From Pseudomonadota bacterium (lineage in GTDB: Bacteria; Pseudomonadota; Gammaproteobacteria; Burkholderiales; Burkholderiaceae_C), in NCBI GenBank assembly GCA_018241225.1, contig JAFEEG010000018.1, forward strand, positions 1 through 64,000: a DNA stretch of 64,000 nucleotides, in the 5' to 3' direction. The notes beneath the pieces were generated by a model. It ran no database searches. It had not been told where the DNA came from and saw nothing but the letters and a program-made list of their open reading frames with translations. How positions within the stretch are numbered: position 1 is the first letter of the stretch; the number at the start of each line of letters is the position of its first letter. Made by a program: the position numbers and the translations under genes. Shown here one piece after another: positions 26,800 through 34,928 of the stretch.

Positions 26800-27075
26800 A
26801 TGCCGCCCGAGAATGCGTTCACCACTCCTGACATGTTGACGCCGGACATGCTGACGCCGGTACTCAGCCTCGCGGCCCAGCGCGCGGGCAAGGCGCTCGC
26901 CAAGCTCGGCGAGGCCGAACTGCTGGCGGTGTTGGGCATCGAGTTGCAGCGCCGCGGCCTGCAGGAGCTGGGCGCCCTGCCCAAGCCGCGCGTACGGCCG
27001 CCCAAGCGTGCGAAGGTCGAGCGCGAACAGTTGCTGCTCCTCCTGCCCGTGCACGACGACATGGCGGACCGCTGA
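26800..27075 (+). CDS. Hypothetical 91-residue protein (cassette gene 1)
   Basis: A small protein with an Ala/Leu-rich helical centre (AAQRAGKALAKLGEAELLAVLGIELQRRGLQELG), a basic segment (RVRPPKRAKVEREQ) and a Leu-rich acidic tail ending DDMADR. The paralogue at 52076-52336 is about 90 percent identical but lacks one DMLTP unit, which is tandemly repeated here (residues 11-20). The conserved paralogue and matching start support a real gene. Function unknown; the basic patch could bind nucleic acid. Confidence 0.75.
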   Translation: MPPENAFTTPDMLTPDMLTPVLSLAAQRAGKALAKLGEAELLAVLGIELQRRGLQELGALPKPRVRPPKRAKVEREQLLLLLPVHDDMADR

Positions 27076-27158
27076 GGCCGCCCCGGAAGTCCCCGCCCCC
27101 CGGGCTCGCCCGGTCGCGGGCTCATCTTTGAGGCCATCGGCCCCTTCCGTCCGCTACA

Positions 27159-27174
27159 CTGTATGTTTATACAG
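27159..27174. promoter_or_regulatory. LexA box (SOS operator)
   Basis: CTGTATGTTTATACAG is a perfect match to the CTGT-N8-ACAG consensus with an AT-rich centre. It lies 11 bases before the start of the 125-residue cassette gene at 27186, placing it over the promoter or initiation region. The copy-2 gene at 52409 has no such box. SOS control fits a cassette that ends in an SRAP (SOS-response-associated) gene. Confidence 0.85.
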
Positions 27175-27185
27175 TCTCTGGTTTC

Positions 27186-27563
27186 ATGTTCTGCGCCGTC
27201 TACCGCCTGCGTTCCCGAGGCCTCAAGCTCGAGCGCGACGTGGTGCAGCGCCAGTGTTCCCACGGCGAGTTGGTCTTCATGCAGCGGCTGCACGATCCGC
27301 GGCCAGGCCGCAGCGTCATGATGGCCATGCTGGTCGGTGCGGACGGCGAAAGCTATGTGATTCCGGTGCTCGACCGCGCCCGGGTGACCCAGATCCGCGG
27401 CAAGGGCGTGCTCATCGCGGGGATCGAAGTCCAGCCGCGCGGGCGCAGCATGAAGAACATCCAGGCCGATCGCTACCGGCAAACCTGGTGGTGCGAGCCC
27501 CAACCGGTGCCGCTTCACGATGCCCGCGGCCGCACGCCCGCCGGCCGAGACCAAAAACCCTAG
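27186..27563 (+). CDS. Hypothetical 125-residue protein (cassette gene 2), SOS-controlled
   Basis: Begins MFCAVYRLRSRGLKLERDVVQRQ and contains PGRSVMMAMLVGADGESYVIPVLDRARVTQIRGKGVLIAGIEVQ. The core is beta-rich and suggests a compact nucleic-acid-binding or barrel fold; no family is recognised. The paralogue at 52409-52786 is about 85 percent identical. The LexA box directly upstream indicates DNA-damage induction. The downstream membrane protein and SRAP remnant follow in the same direction. Confidence 0.8.
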   Translation: MFCAVYRLRSRGLKLERDVVQRQCSHGELVFMQRLHDPRPGRSVMMAMLVGADGESYVIPVLDRARVTQIRGKGVLIAGIEVQPRGRSMKNIQADRYRQTWWCEPQPVPLHDARGRTPAGRDQKP

Positions 27564-27607
27564 CGGGCTATGGCATCCTTTGCGCTCCAACCGTCGAGGA
27601 GTCGGGC

Positions 27608-27817
27608 ATGGCCAACTACAAGTTCGTCAACACGCTCAGCTTGGGGCAGATCCTGGGGCAAGGCCTCATTTGGCTGGTGCTGATCGTGCTGACCTTGGGC
27701 CTGGCCACGCCGTTCTTCGCCTACTACTTCATCAAGCTGCTCATCAACACCACGGAAATGCATGAGATTGCGCCACCCGCGCAGCTGCGCTCGAGCTTTC
27801 GTGAGCCCTCGTTGTGA
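27608..27817 (+). CDS. Small integral membrane protein (cassette gene 3)
   Basis: A 69-residue protein with a long hydrophobic stretch (ILGQGLIWLVLIVLTLGLATPFFAYYFIKLLI, residues 15-46) able to span the membrane once or as a hairpin, followed by NTTEMHEIAPP and a short polar tail. It resembles small DUF898/DUF6693-like membrane proteins. The copy at 52834-53043 is nearly identical except in the tail. Function unknown. Confidence 0.8.
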   Translation: MANYKFVNTLSLGQILGQGLIWLVLIVLTLGLATPFFAYYFIKLLINTTEMHEIAPPAQLRSSFREPSL

Positions 27818-27900
27818 CTGCGAAGGGCTGCCTCGCGTGCACCGTGCCGCCCCCTCGCCCACGGCTGACCTTCCCGGCTGACTTTCCCGGGTAGCTGTCC

Positions 27901-28606
27901 ATGTGTTCCAACTACGAAGCCGTCTCGCGCGCCGACCGCCTCCTGAGCTTCTTTGGGGTCGTGCGCGAGCGCGACGACCCCACGGCCACGGTGTTTCCCA
28001 CGGGCCTGGCGCCCTTCATCCGCCTGGCCGAGGATGGCTCGGGCCATCGGCGCGTGCACGACGGCGCCTTCGGCCTGCTGCCCTACTTCGCCAAGGAAAT
28101 CGCCTACGGCCGCAAGACCTACAACGCGCGCACTGAGACGGTGGCGACGCTCCCCAGCTTCAAGGATGCGTGGCGGCGCGGCCAGCGCTGAATCATCCCC
28201 GCCGAAAGCATCTTCGAGCCCAGCTACGAGAGCGGCAAGGCGGTGCGCTGGCGCATCTATCAACCCGGCGACATCCCCATGGGCATTGCCGGCATCTATA
28301 CGAAATGGCGCGACACAGAGCGGCCAGGAGTTGTACAGCTTCGCCATGCTCACCGTGAACGCCGATGGGCATCCGGTGATGGGGCGCTTTCACAAGGTCG
28401 AGGATGAAAAGCGCATGGTCGTGATCTTGGATCCATCGGGCTACGACGCGTGGCTCACCTGTCCGATCGGAGAAGCAACGAGGTTCTTTCGACAGTGGAT
28501 GGGTCCATTGGACTCCTACCCTGCCCCGTTGCCACCACGTGCACCGAAGGCGCACAGCGGTCAAGTCATTGCGCCGCGACCCGACCCCGAGCCTGGATTG
28601 TTCTGA
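27901..28606 (+). pseudogene. SRAP (YedK/HMCES-like) gene, broken by stop codon and deletion
   Basis: Begins MCSNYEAVSRADRLLSFFG with the catalytic Cys2 exposed after Met removal, as in SRAP proteins that crosslink abasic sites in single-stranded DNA. At 28189-28191 a TGA replaces the Cys codon seen in copy 2 (RRGQRC). A two-base deletion near 28316 then shifts the frame relative to copy 2. The downstream part (ELYSFAMLTVNADGHPVM...PEPGLF) is still recognisable to 28606. Not expected to be functional. Confidence 0.88.
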
Positions 28607-28873
28607 CGGGCCAAGGGTCGAGCAGCAGGTCTTTGCCACCAAGCGGCCCGCCCTGCTAGATCGGGCGACCGGCTGCTTTCGCTGCAGAGTCGCCCTTGCG
28701 AACTGCTCCCCCCAATGGATCGCGGGATGCGATGCCATCTCCGTCGACAAACCGCCCCGGTCCGCAGATGGTTACATCTTCCTTGATCTGCCTTCCTCCC
28801 CGCTACGTAAACGCCGAGCGATACGTCACTTTTCACTTCCTATCGCGATCCTTCTTCTTCGAGGAGTTCTGTT

Positions 28874-29212
28874 ATGAGATTCTTCACAATGGGCGTCATG
28901 GCGCTGTGTGTCGGTGCGTCAGCTTACGCACAGCAGAATATTCCAGGATCCAATGTGCCTCCGAACACGCCTGGCTACACGATGGACAAGTCGGGCGATG
29001 CTGCTGAGCGTAGGAGGCAAGCGAAACCGCAAGGACAGGTTCGACCTGACGGCGGAAACGCCGCAAGAAGCGTCGAGATTAGCGGGGTTCCCAATGATCG
29101 CAGCGCGATTTCCGCGCAAAAGCGTGTGCAGACGCGGGATGCTCGTCGGCCCAACGCTCGCAAGACAACCCAAGGCGGGACGCCGGACGATCCATTGGCG
29201 CCCGCGAAGTAG
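28874..29212 (+). CDS. Small secreted protein
   Basis: A 112-residue protein with a signal peptide (MRFFTMGVMALCVGASAYAQ, cleavage after AYA). The mature region is polar, low-complexity and basic (PNTPGYTMDKSGDAAERRRQAKPQGQ, ending DDPLAPAK). A GAGGAG ribosome site precedes the ATG by nine bases. It is likely exported to the periplasm; no family recognised. Confidence 0.7.
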   Translation: MRFFTMGVMALCVGASAYAQQNIPGSNVPPNTPGYTMDKSGDAAERRRQAKPQGQVRPDGGNAARSVEISGVPNDRSAISAQKRVQTRDARRPNARKTTQGGTPDDPLAPAK

Positions 29213-29600
29213 ACACCTTCCAGAGTCGATCGCGCAGGCGTTCTTGCCGCTCGGAGACCGTGTGCGTGTGGGCGCGCGGGTCTCACTCCATCTCCCTTCG
29301 ACTCTGGACTCGGCGGCTACATCTAAGCGGTTCCTGCGTCATGGCGGCGCATTACAGCAAGGCGGGCGTCCACGGCCCCTTCTATGGCCAAACGACCGTT
29401 AATACTGCAGTAGCGCCGACGCGGATGGATCCCGTTCCAGCGTAGTCGGTCGCTGCTTCACCGCCCTCAGACACCGACATCCCTCCGTCAAGATGCACGG
29501 GATACCAAAGGCTCGAGCACATTCCCAATGTCCAAGCTTAGCGGGCGCATTGCATTCATCAACCCCGCAATGGGCATCGAACGTGTTATCAGACGCGGTG
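29213..29600. other. Intergenic, no supported gene
   Basis: About 390 bases between a secreted-protein gene and the 3' end of the methyltransferase gene on the opposite strand. Short frames only; no hairpin with a T tract was noticed. Confidence 0.5.
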
Positions 29601-30836
29601 TTAGACGTGTCGCAAGCGATAGAGCGCCACGTCGATGCGGCCCGTACGAAACCCCACCTCGCAATAGCTCAGGTAGTAACGCCACAGCCTTCGGAACGAA
29701 GAATCGAAACCCTGCGCCAGCAGCTCAGGCCAAGCCGCCTCAAACCGAGCGCGCCACTCGACCAGCGTGCGCGCATAGCTGCCGCCAAATCGGTCGGTGC
29801 ATTCGACCCGCAATCCAGCGCGGGCGGCCTGCTCTCGCACGGCGGCGTCGCAGGGCAGCATGCCCCCCGGAAAAATGTGGCGTTGAATGAAATCAGCGCT
29901 TTCGCGGTAATGCGGGAAGTACTTGTCGTTGATCAGTATGACTTGCACAACCGCACAGCCTCCAGGCTTCAACCTGTCGCGCATGGCCTGAAAGTACCGC
30001 GGCCAATAGGCCTCCCCCACCGCTTCAAGCATCTCGATGGAGACGATCCGGTCGTACTGGCCGCGCACTTCGCGGTAGTCTTGCAACCGAAGCTCGATCG
30101 AGGCTTGCAGACCGGCTTTTGCGACCTGAGCGCGTGCGTACTCCAGTTGTCTTTGAGACAGGGTCAGGCCCGTGACGCGCACCTCGTGCCGTTGTGCGAG
30201 GTCGATAGCTAGCGCGCCCCAACCACAGCCAATCTCCAGCACATCATGGTTCGGTTGGAGAGACAACAGCTGTCGGATTCTCCCCAGCTTGCGTTGCTGC
30301 GCAGACTCGAGCGTGGTGTCACCTGGAGCGTACAGAGCGCTCGAGTAGATCAAGCGGGGATCGAGCCACGCCGCGTAGAAGTCGTTGCCCAGGTCGTAGT
30401 GCGCTGCAATGTTGCGGCGGCTGCCTCGGCGCGAATTGGCGTTGAGGAGGTGACGCGCGCGGGCGATCAGCCTCGCCAACGCTCCCCCCTGCAACAGAGC
30501 GCCCCACGCGGCCTCGTTGCGCACGCCGAACTCCAGCAGTGTGACCAGGTCGGCAGTGGACCAGTCGCCATCCCAGTAGCTCTCGGCCAAGCCAAGATCT
30601 CCCTGGGTCAGGAGGCGCCGCAATGCCCGCCAGCGATGCAGCTGCAAAGTGGCATGCGGACCCTCGGTCCGACCGCGCTGTACGACGACTTTTCCGTCGG
30701 GCAGCTCCAGGCGCAAGCTACCGCAATGCGCCTGCGCCAGCAACCGCTGCAGCTGGCTTCGAGGGGACCAGGTGAATCCGCGGCGAATGCCACTTTGCGG
30801 GGAGCGCGGAGGCGGCGGGGAGGTCGTCAAGGTCAT
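29601..30836 (-). CDS. Cyclopropane-fatty-acyl-phospholipid synthase family methyltransferase
   Basis: A 411-residue class I SAM methyltransferase of the CFA synthase family. The N-terminal lipid-binding domain (1-140, GDLGLAESYWDGDWSTADLVTLLE) is followed by AAHYDLGNDFY (144-154) and the SAM loop VLEIGCGWGALAIDLA (199-212), then MLEAVGEAYWPRYF. It methylates unsaturated acyl chains in membrane phospholipids. It overlaps the DUF1365 gene by four bases, and the operon is preceded by a TGATCC/CGTAGA promoter. In Rhodobacter sphaeroides, related genes belong to the sigmaE-ChrR singlet-oxygen regulon. Confidence 0.93.
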   Translation of the reverse strand: MTLTTSPPPPRSPQSGIRRGFTWSPRSQLQRLLAQAHCGSLRLELPDGKVVVQRGRTEGPHATLQLHRWRALRRLLTQGDLGLAESYWDGDWSTADLVTLLEFGVRNEAAWGALLQGGALARLIARARHLLNANSRRGSRRNIAAHYDLGNDFYAAWLDPRLIYSSALYAPGDTTLESAQQRKLGRIRQLLSLQPNHDVLEIGCGWGALAIDLAQRHEVRVTGLTLSQRQLEYARAQVAKAGLQASIELRLQDYREVRGQYDRIVSIEMLEAVGEAYWPRYFQAMRDRLKPGGCAVVQVILINDKYFPHYRESADFIQRHIFPGGMLPCDAAVREQAARAGLRVECTDRFGGSYARTLVEWRARFEAAWPELLAQGFDSSFRRLWRYYLSYCEVGFRTGRIDVALYRLRHV

Positions 30837-31633
30837 CGGGTGTCGTGCAATCGAATGATGGTTGCAGGCTGCTCGGGCGGGCCGGGGTGTCGCCGGAAGG
30901 CAGCGCCTTTAAGAAGCAACGAAAGCGCCTCCCAATGGATGCCGGCGAGCACCTTCAGGCCCAGCAGGGGATGGGAGACGAAGGAGCGCAGCAATGTGCG
31001 GTCGTCCAAGTGCTGACGGGCGGTGGACAGTTGCGCCACCAATACAGGGCCAGCATCGTCGGCGGTGTTGATGGCCACATGCAGGCCATCTCGCTGCGAG
31101 ACGGGGCGGGTGAGCACGAAGTGATACTTCAGGTCCATGTCCATGAAGGGCGAGACGTGAAATTGTTTGGCGCACGAGTGGCGCAGAACCGCAGCATTCG
31201 CCTGCTCCGCCGGGATTTGGATCACGTAGCGATGACGCTCGCCAAAGGTGTTGCGCACCTCATAGATCACCGCGGCCAGGCCTCCGACCTTGTCTTGGCA
31301 CAGGTAGATCGACAGTGGGTTAAACGCGAAGCCCAGTAACCGAGGCATAGCCAGCAAGTGCACGGGTCCGCCAGCTGGGATCTCTGCGGCAGCAAGTTGC
31401 CCGTCAATGTAGTCGCGCAAGCGCACGCCGGACGGCGCGCCGTGGTCACGCTCGTGGAAGCTGAACAGGTTGAAGCCGTTCAACGAGAAGAGGCGCAGGC
31501 GGGCATGCAGCACCGGGAGCTCGTCCAAGTTCAAGAGGAGGCAGAACATGCGGTAGCGCAGTCGGTGGCGCACCGGCCGCAGCCGCTGGTGCATCACGGT
31601 GCCGGCATACAGAGCACTGGAAAGCGCGCTCAT
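30833..31633 (-). CDS. DUF1365 family protein
   Basis: A 266-residue DUF1365 protein starting MSALSSALYAGTVMHQRLRPVRHRLRYRMFCLLLNLDEL, with LFSFHERDHGAPSG, FAFNPLSIYLC and YEVRNTFGERHRY as family blocks and DMDLKYHFVLTRP later. Consistently found between an FAD oxidoreductase and a CFA-like methyltransferase, exactly as here (four-base overlaps on both sides). Biochemical role unknown; genetic work in Rhodobacter links the family to furan/modified fatty acids and ChrR turnover. Confidence 0.9.
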   Translation of the reverse strand: MSALSSALYAGTVMHQRLRPVRHRLRYRMFCLLLNLDELPVLHARLRLFSLNGFNLFSFHERDHGAPSGVRLRDYIDGQLAAAEIPAGGPVHLLAMPRLLGFAFNPLSIYLCQDKVGGLAAVIYEVRNTFGERHRYVIQIPAEQANAAVLRHSCAKQFHVSPFMDMDLKYHFVLTRPVSQRDGLHVAINTADDAGPVLVAQLSTARQHLDDRTLLRSFVSHPLLGLKVLAGIHWEALSLLLKGAAFRRHPGPPEQPATIIRLHDTR

Positions 31634-32946
31634 GGCGTCAGCGCGATGGTGGTGGGCAGCGCAATGCGGCCCGACTCCTCGGGTACTTGCCAGGGCCGGC
31701 GCACGCCGCCTAGATGCTCGGCCACCGCCAGCCCGGCCTGCAGCCCATCCTCGTGAAACCCGGCGCCGAAATAGGCGCCGCAGAACCAGCTTCGCCGATG
31801 CCCTTGCAGTGACCACAGCGCCTGCTGCGCCCGAAGCGCGGCTGCGTCGAACAGCGGGTGCTCGTAGGTTTGGGTGTGCAGAATGTGCCCCGCAGCGGGC
31901 TCTTGGGCGGGGTTGAGCGTCAGGAAAATCGGGGCTCTTGTCGCCAATGATTGCAGGCGATTCATCCAGTAGGTGACGCTCAGAGAGGACTGCGTGGCGC
32001 GGCTGCCAAGGTAGTTCCAGCTTGACCACGCCTTGCGGCGGCGCGGCATGAGGGATTCGTCGGTGTGAAGCACGGCCAGGTTGCGGCTGTAGGCAAACGG
32101 CGCAAGCAAGCGCCGCTCCTCGGCGCTGGGCGCATCCAAAATCTTCAGCGCCTGGTCGGCATGGGTGGCCAGGACCACGGCATCAAAGCGCCGGGGATGC
32201 CACCCGCTGCTGGTGCGCACCCGCACGCCGTCGGCGGCGCTTCGTGACAGCTCCAGGGCCTCAGTGTCCAGATGCAGATTGTTGGGTCCTATTGCGGCCA
32301 GCAGCGCCTGCACGTAGTGGCGACTGCCACCGAGCACCGTTCGCCAGCGCGGGCGCTCGCCCAACTCAAGCAATTGGTGATTTCTGCAAAAGCGAATGAA
32401 GGACTCGGTCGGGTACTGGCCGATCCTGGCCACCGGCGTAGACCAGATGGCGGCCGCCATGGGGTAGAGGTGGTCTTCACGAAACGCCCGGCCGTACCCG
32501 CGTGCGTCGAGATACGCGTCCAGAGGCTCCAGCCCGAACTGCGCCGCGTCGCCTGGGGCCTCCCTGTAAAAGCGCATCAGTTCCCGCAGCATCCGCCAGA
32601 AACGGGGACGTAGCGCGTTGTGCGGTTGGGCCAAGAGGCCCCCCACGCCGCTGCCCGAGTATTCGAGCCGCCCTCCGTCCAGGCTGACGGCAAAGGACAT
32701 GTCACTGGCCTCGGTCGCCACATTCAGGTGCTCGAACAGGGCGGTCAGGTTGGGATACGCTGCCTCGTTGTACACGATGAAGCCGGTGTCTACGGCGACG
32801 GGCGCGCCGCCCATCTTTAGTTCCACCGTATGACTGTGCCCGCCGGGGCGGCGGTCTGCTTCGAATACCGTCACCTCATGCCGCTGGGCGAGCAGCCAAG
32901 CCGCAGACAAGCCCGAAATGCCGCTTCCGATCACGGCAATGTGCAT
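31630..32946 (-). CDS. NAD(P)/FAD-dependent oxidoreductase (amine-oxidase-like)
   Basis: A 438-residue flavoprotein when read from MHIAVIGSGISGLSAAWLLAQRH, the dinucleotide-binding fold that normally begins these proteins. Further family blocks are VFEADRRPGGHSHTVEL, VDTGFIVYNEAAYPNL and FCGAYFGAGFHEDGLQ near the C-terminus. An ATG at 33015 is closer to the ECF-type promoter and would add 23 residues without family support. First gene of the oxidoreductase-DUF1365-CFA operon, divergent from rpoE. Probably oxidises or desaturates an acyl or isoprenoid substrate. Confidence 0.9.
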   Translation of the reverse strand: MHIAVIGSGISGLSAAWLLAQRHEVTVFEADRRPGGHSHTVELKMGGAPVAVDTGFIVYNEAAYPNLTALFEHLNVATEASDMSFAVSLDGGRLEYSGSGVGGLLAQPHNALRPRFWRMLRELMRFYREAPGDAAQFGLEPLDAYLDARGYGRAFREDHLYPMAAAIWSTPVARIGQYPTESFIRFCRNHQLLELGERPRWRTVLGGSRHYVQALLAAIGPNNLHLDTEALELSRSAADGVRVRTSSGWHPRRFDAVVLATHADQALKILDAPSAEERRLLAPFAYSRNLAVLHTDESLMPRRRKAWSSWNYLGSRATQSSLSVTYWMNRLQSLATRAPIFLTLNPAQEPAAGHILHTQTYEHPLFDAAALRAQQALWSLQGHRRSWFCGAYFGAGFHEDGLQAGLAVAEHLGGVRRPWQVPEESGRIALPTTIALTP

Positions 32947-33046
32947 CCCTGCACCGCAACCCGCGCCTGCGGGCAAGGAGGACGCTTTGAGGCACTTGGC
33001 AGCAGGAGGTGTCATGGATGAGATCGTTTTGGCCAGCTTGGGTGCT

Positions 33047-33075
33047 TCTACGTACAAGATGCCCCCGCTGGATCA
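33047..33075 (-). promoter_or_regulatory. ECF (ChrR-type sigma E) promoter for oxidoreductase operon
   Basis: On the minus strand TGATCC (33075-33070) is followed after 17 bases by CGTAGA (33052-33047). This is the pattern expected for ECF11/RpoE-ChrR promoters, and it faces the oxidoreductase-DUF1365-methyltransferase operon. It is arranged back to back with the rpoE promoter at 33097-33124. Confidence 0.75.
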
Positions 33076-33096
33076 CGAGGGCCAGTTCGGTGCTTG

Positions 33097-33124
33097 TGAT
33101 CCAATCAGGCACCGGCCTCGTATA
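33097..33124 (+). promoter_or_regulatory. ECF promoter for rpoE-chrR (autoregulation)
   Basis: TGATCC at 33097-33102 and CGTATA at 33119-33124, spacing 16. Transcription should start near 33131, so the ATG at 33132 would give an almost leaderless mRNA; alternatively translation begins at a downstream ATG. Autoregulation is usual for this sigma group. Confidence 0.75.
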
Positions 33125-33131
33125 TTGAGCC

Positions 33132-33803
33132 ATGACAACCATGCGGCAGCCATTGGCGAATGATTCCGCCCCAGGGCGGGCGCTGCCCCCCTACCTGTCG
33201 ATCGCCATGCCGCCAGAGAGCTCCCGGGTGCTTCCTTCGGTTGAAGAACTGAGCCAGTGGTTGCTGGATGTGGGGCGGGCGAAGGACCGGCAGGCCTTCG
33301 CTGCGCTGTTCAAGCACTTTGCGCCGCGCCTGAAAAGTTACCTAGTGCGCTCTGGCAGCAGCGACATGCAGGCCGAAGAATTTGCCCAGGAAGCCATGTT
33401 GATGGTCTGGCGCAAGGCCGAGAGCTTCAATCCGCGGCAGGCCGCTGCCTCGACGTGGATCTTCACCATCGCACGCAATCTGCGCGTGGACTACTACCGG
33501 CGCGTTGGACATCGGATGGAAGTAGCGCTTGCACCGCCCACCGACGGATCGCCGCAAGAAGAAGTCGACGATACGCCGTCGCCGGAGGCTCATCTCTTGG
33601 GCCTGCAATGCGAGCGCAGTGTGCGCGCAGCGCTCGCGACGCTGCCCACGGAGCAGCAGCAAGTGCTGAAGCTGTCTTTTTACGAGGAACACCCCCATGC
33701 GAGGATCGCTGCCGAACTGGGCATTCCCCTGGGCACGGTGAAGTCACGCGTGCGGTTGGCGTTGACCCAACTGCGTCGCAAGCTGAACGGACTGGAGCCA
33801 TGA
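33132..33803 (+). CDS. rpoE: ECF RNA polymerase sigma factor (RpoE of the ChrR group)
   Basis: Up to 223 residues. Region 2 is at about 55-125 (FAALFKHFAPRLKSYLVRSGSSDMQAEEFAQEAMLMVWRK, then FNPRQAAASTWIFTIARNLRVD) and region 4 at about 160-220 (LATLPTEQQQVLKLSFYEEHPHARIAAELGIPLGTVKSRVRLALTQLRRKL). YEEHPHARIA is the pattern of the ECF11/RpoE-ChrR group. The first 40 residues are poorly conserved, and a start at Met26 is possible given the nearby promoter. It overlaps the anti-sigma gene by four bases. Confidence 0.93.
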   Translation: MTTMRQPLANDSAPGRALPPYLSIAMPPESSRVLPSVEELSQWLLDVGRAKDRQAFAALFKHFAPRLKSYLVRSGSSDMQAEEFAQEAMLMVWRKAESFNPRQAAASTWIFTIARNLRVDYYRRVGHRMEVALAPPTDGSPQEEVDDTPSPEAHLLGLQCERSVRAALATLPTEQQQVLKLSFYEEHPHARIAAELGIPLGTVKSRVRLALTQLRRKLNGLEP

Positions 33804-34459
33804 TCCGACATCACCCCGATGACGCTCTTTTGCTGGCCTTGGCGGCCGGCTCGCTTGGCGCTGGCCATCGATTCCTCGTGGAGGTCCATCTGGAGGGGTG
33901 CTCGCACTGCCAACAGCGCATGCAGACCGTAAACTCCCTGGGCGGGGTCTTGCTGGACGAGTTGGCGCCGGCGGAGCTGTCGGCCGCAGCCCTGGAGCGC
34001 ACCCTTGCCGCCATCGATGCGCTGGACCATGCGGGCACCGGCCCCGAGCCGGACACGAATCAAGCCAGCGCCAAGCCGTGGCTTCCCACCACCTGGCCGC
34101 GCGCTATGGCTCACTGCGAAGTGGGCAGGTGGCACTGGATGGGCCCGGGCATGTACTGGAACCGTGTCACCCTTCCCGACGAGCCCGACGCCAATGTCTT
34201 CATGCTTCGCATCGGGCCCGGGCGCATGCTGCCGCGGCACACGCACAGTGACAGCGAGCTGACCCAGGTGCTTTACGGAGCTTTTGACGATGGACGCGCG
34301 GAGTTTGCAGCGGGCGATTTCGATGAGACCGATGGCAGCATCCTGCACCAACCAGTGGTCGGCTCCACGGGCGAATGCATCTGCCTGGCCTCGGTAGAAG
34401 GAAAAGTCATGTTCGAGGGCTGGCTGGCCCGCATCATGGGCACGGTCATTGGCATGTAG
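33800..34459 (+). CDS. chrR: ChrR family anti-sigma factor
   Basis: A 219-residue zinc anti-sigma factor. The N-terminal ZAS domain holds an early His (IRHHPDDALLLALAAGSL) and HLEGCSHC (HxxxCxxC). The C-terminal cupin-like domain (from about 100) has the second metal site in PRHTHSDSELTQVLYGAFDDG and GDFDETDGSILHQP. ChrR holds RpoE inactive and releases it on singlet oxygen or organic hydroperoxide. The ATG overlaps the rpoE stop. Both metal sites appear complete, so it is expected to be functional. Confidence 0.92.
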   Translation: MIRHHPDDALLLALAAGSLGAGHRFLVEVHLEGCSHCQQRMQTVNSLGGVLLDELAPAELSAAALERTLAAIDALDHAGTGPEPDTNQASAKPWLPTTWPRAMAHCEVGRWHWMGPGMYWNRVTLPDEPDANVFMLRIGPGRMLPRHTHSDSELTQVLYGAFDDGRAEFAAGDFDETDGSILHQPVVGSTGECICLASVEGKVMFEGWLARIMGTVIGM

Positions 34460-34462
34460 CAC

Positions 34463-34894
34463 CTAGCGCCGACGACGGCGGGCGGCAAGGCGCAGGATCG
34501 CGAGCGTGCCGGCGCTGGCCAGGATTGAAGTGATGGCGGTCGCCACAGTCCCCCAAGCCAAGTCGACGACCGTGACAAGCCATGGCCAGCCGCGCAGCGT
34601 GGCTTGGTTGGTCAGGTCGTAAGTTCCATAGCAGACCAGGCCGATCAGCCCCCCTCGCCAGACCGCGCTCAAAGGACGACGCTTGACTATCGCAGGCGCG
34701 ATCGCGAACGCAACCATGCCGCTCAGGTACAACACATAGAAGAGCATGGCGGCAAGCAGGTCGAAACTGTCGCTCAGCAGGTGTCCGATTTGGGCACGAT
34801 AGACAAGCGGCGTCATCAGGCTCAACCATGCCGCGTCCAAGGCAAGGAAGATGAGTGCGGCCAGGAGCCAAGCAAGGGCTAATTCTCGTTTCAT
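34463..34894 (-). CDS. DUF2177 family membrane protein
   Basis: A 143-residue protein with four predicted transmembrane helices (ALAWLLAALIFLALDAAWLSLM; LLAAMLFYVLYLSGMVAFAIAP; GGLIGLVCYGTYDLTNQATL; VTVVDLAWGTVATAITSILAS). GTYDLTNQATLRGWP is the family signature. It ends three bases from the convergent chrR and is the last gene of the second minus-strand operon. Molecular role unknown; repeatedly found with sigma-E/CFA clusters. Confidence 0.88.
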   Translation of the reverse strand: MKRELALAWLLAALIFLALDAAWLSLMTPLVYRAQIGHLLSDSFDLLAAMLFYVLYLSGMVAFAIAPAIVKRRPLSAVWRGGLIGLVCYGTYDLTNQATLRGWPWLVTVVDLAWGTVATAITSILASAGTLAILRLAARRRRR

Positions 34895-34928
34895 GGTCGT
34901 TCAGATTCTTCGCAGAACATGGGGCTTC

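Larger units (their letters stand above)
26308..28634 (+). repeat. Duplicated cassette, copy 1 (integrase C-term, three small genes, SRAP)
   Basis: This segment is collinear with 51571-53866: integrase C-terminus, 91/86-residue protein, 125-residue protein, 69-residue membrane protein, SRAP. DNA identity is high in genes but clearly imperfect, and intergenic spacing differs, so this is not a recent tandem copy. Homology starts abruptly inside the integrase gene in copy 2 and fades just after the SRAP stop in both. Confidence 0.9.

Noticed and set aside
33801..33806. TGATCC at the chrR start as another ECF promoter
   Set aside because: No CGTA box at the right distance; it lies in coding sequence overlapping the rpoE stop.
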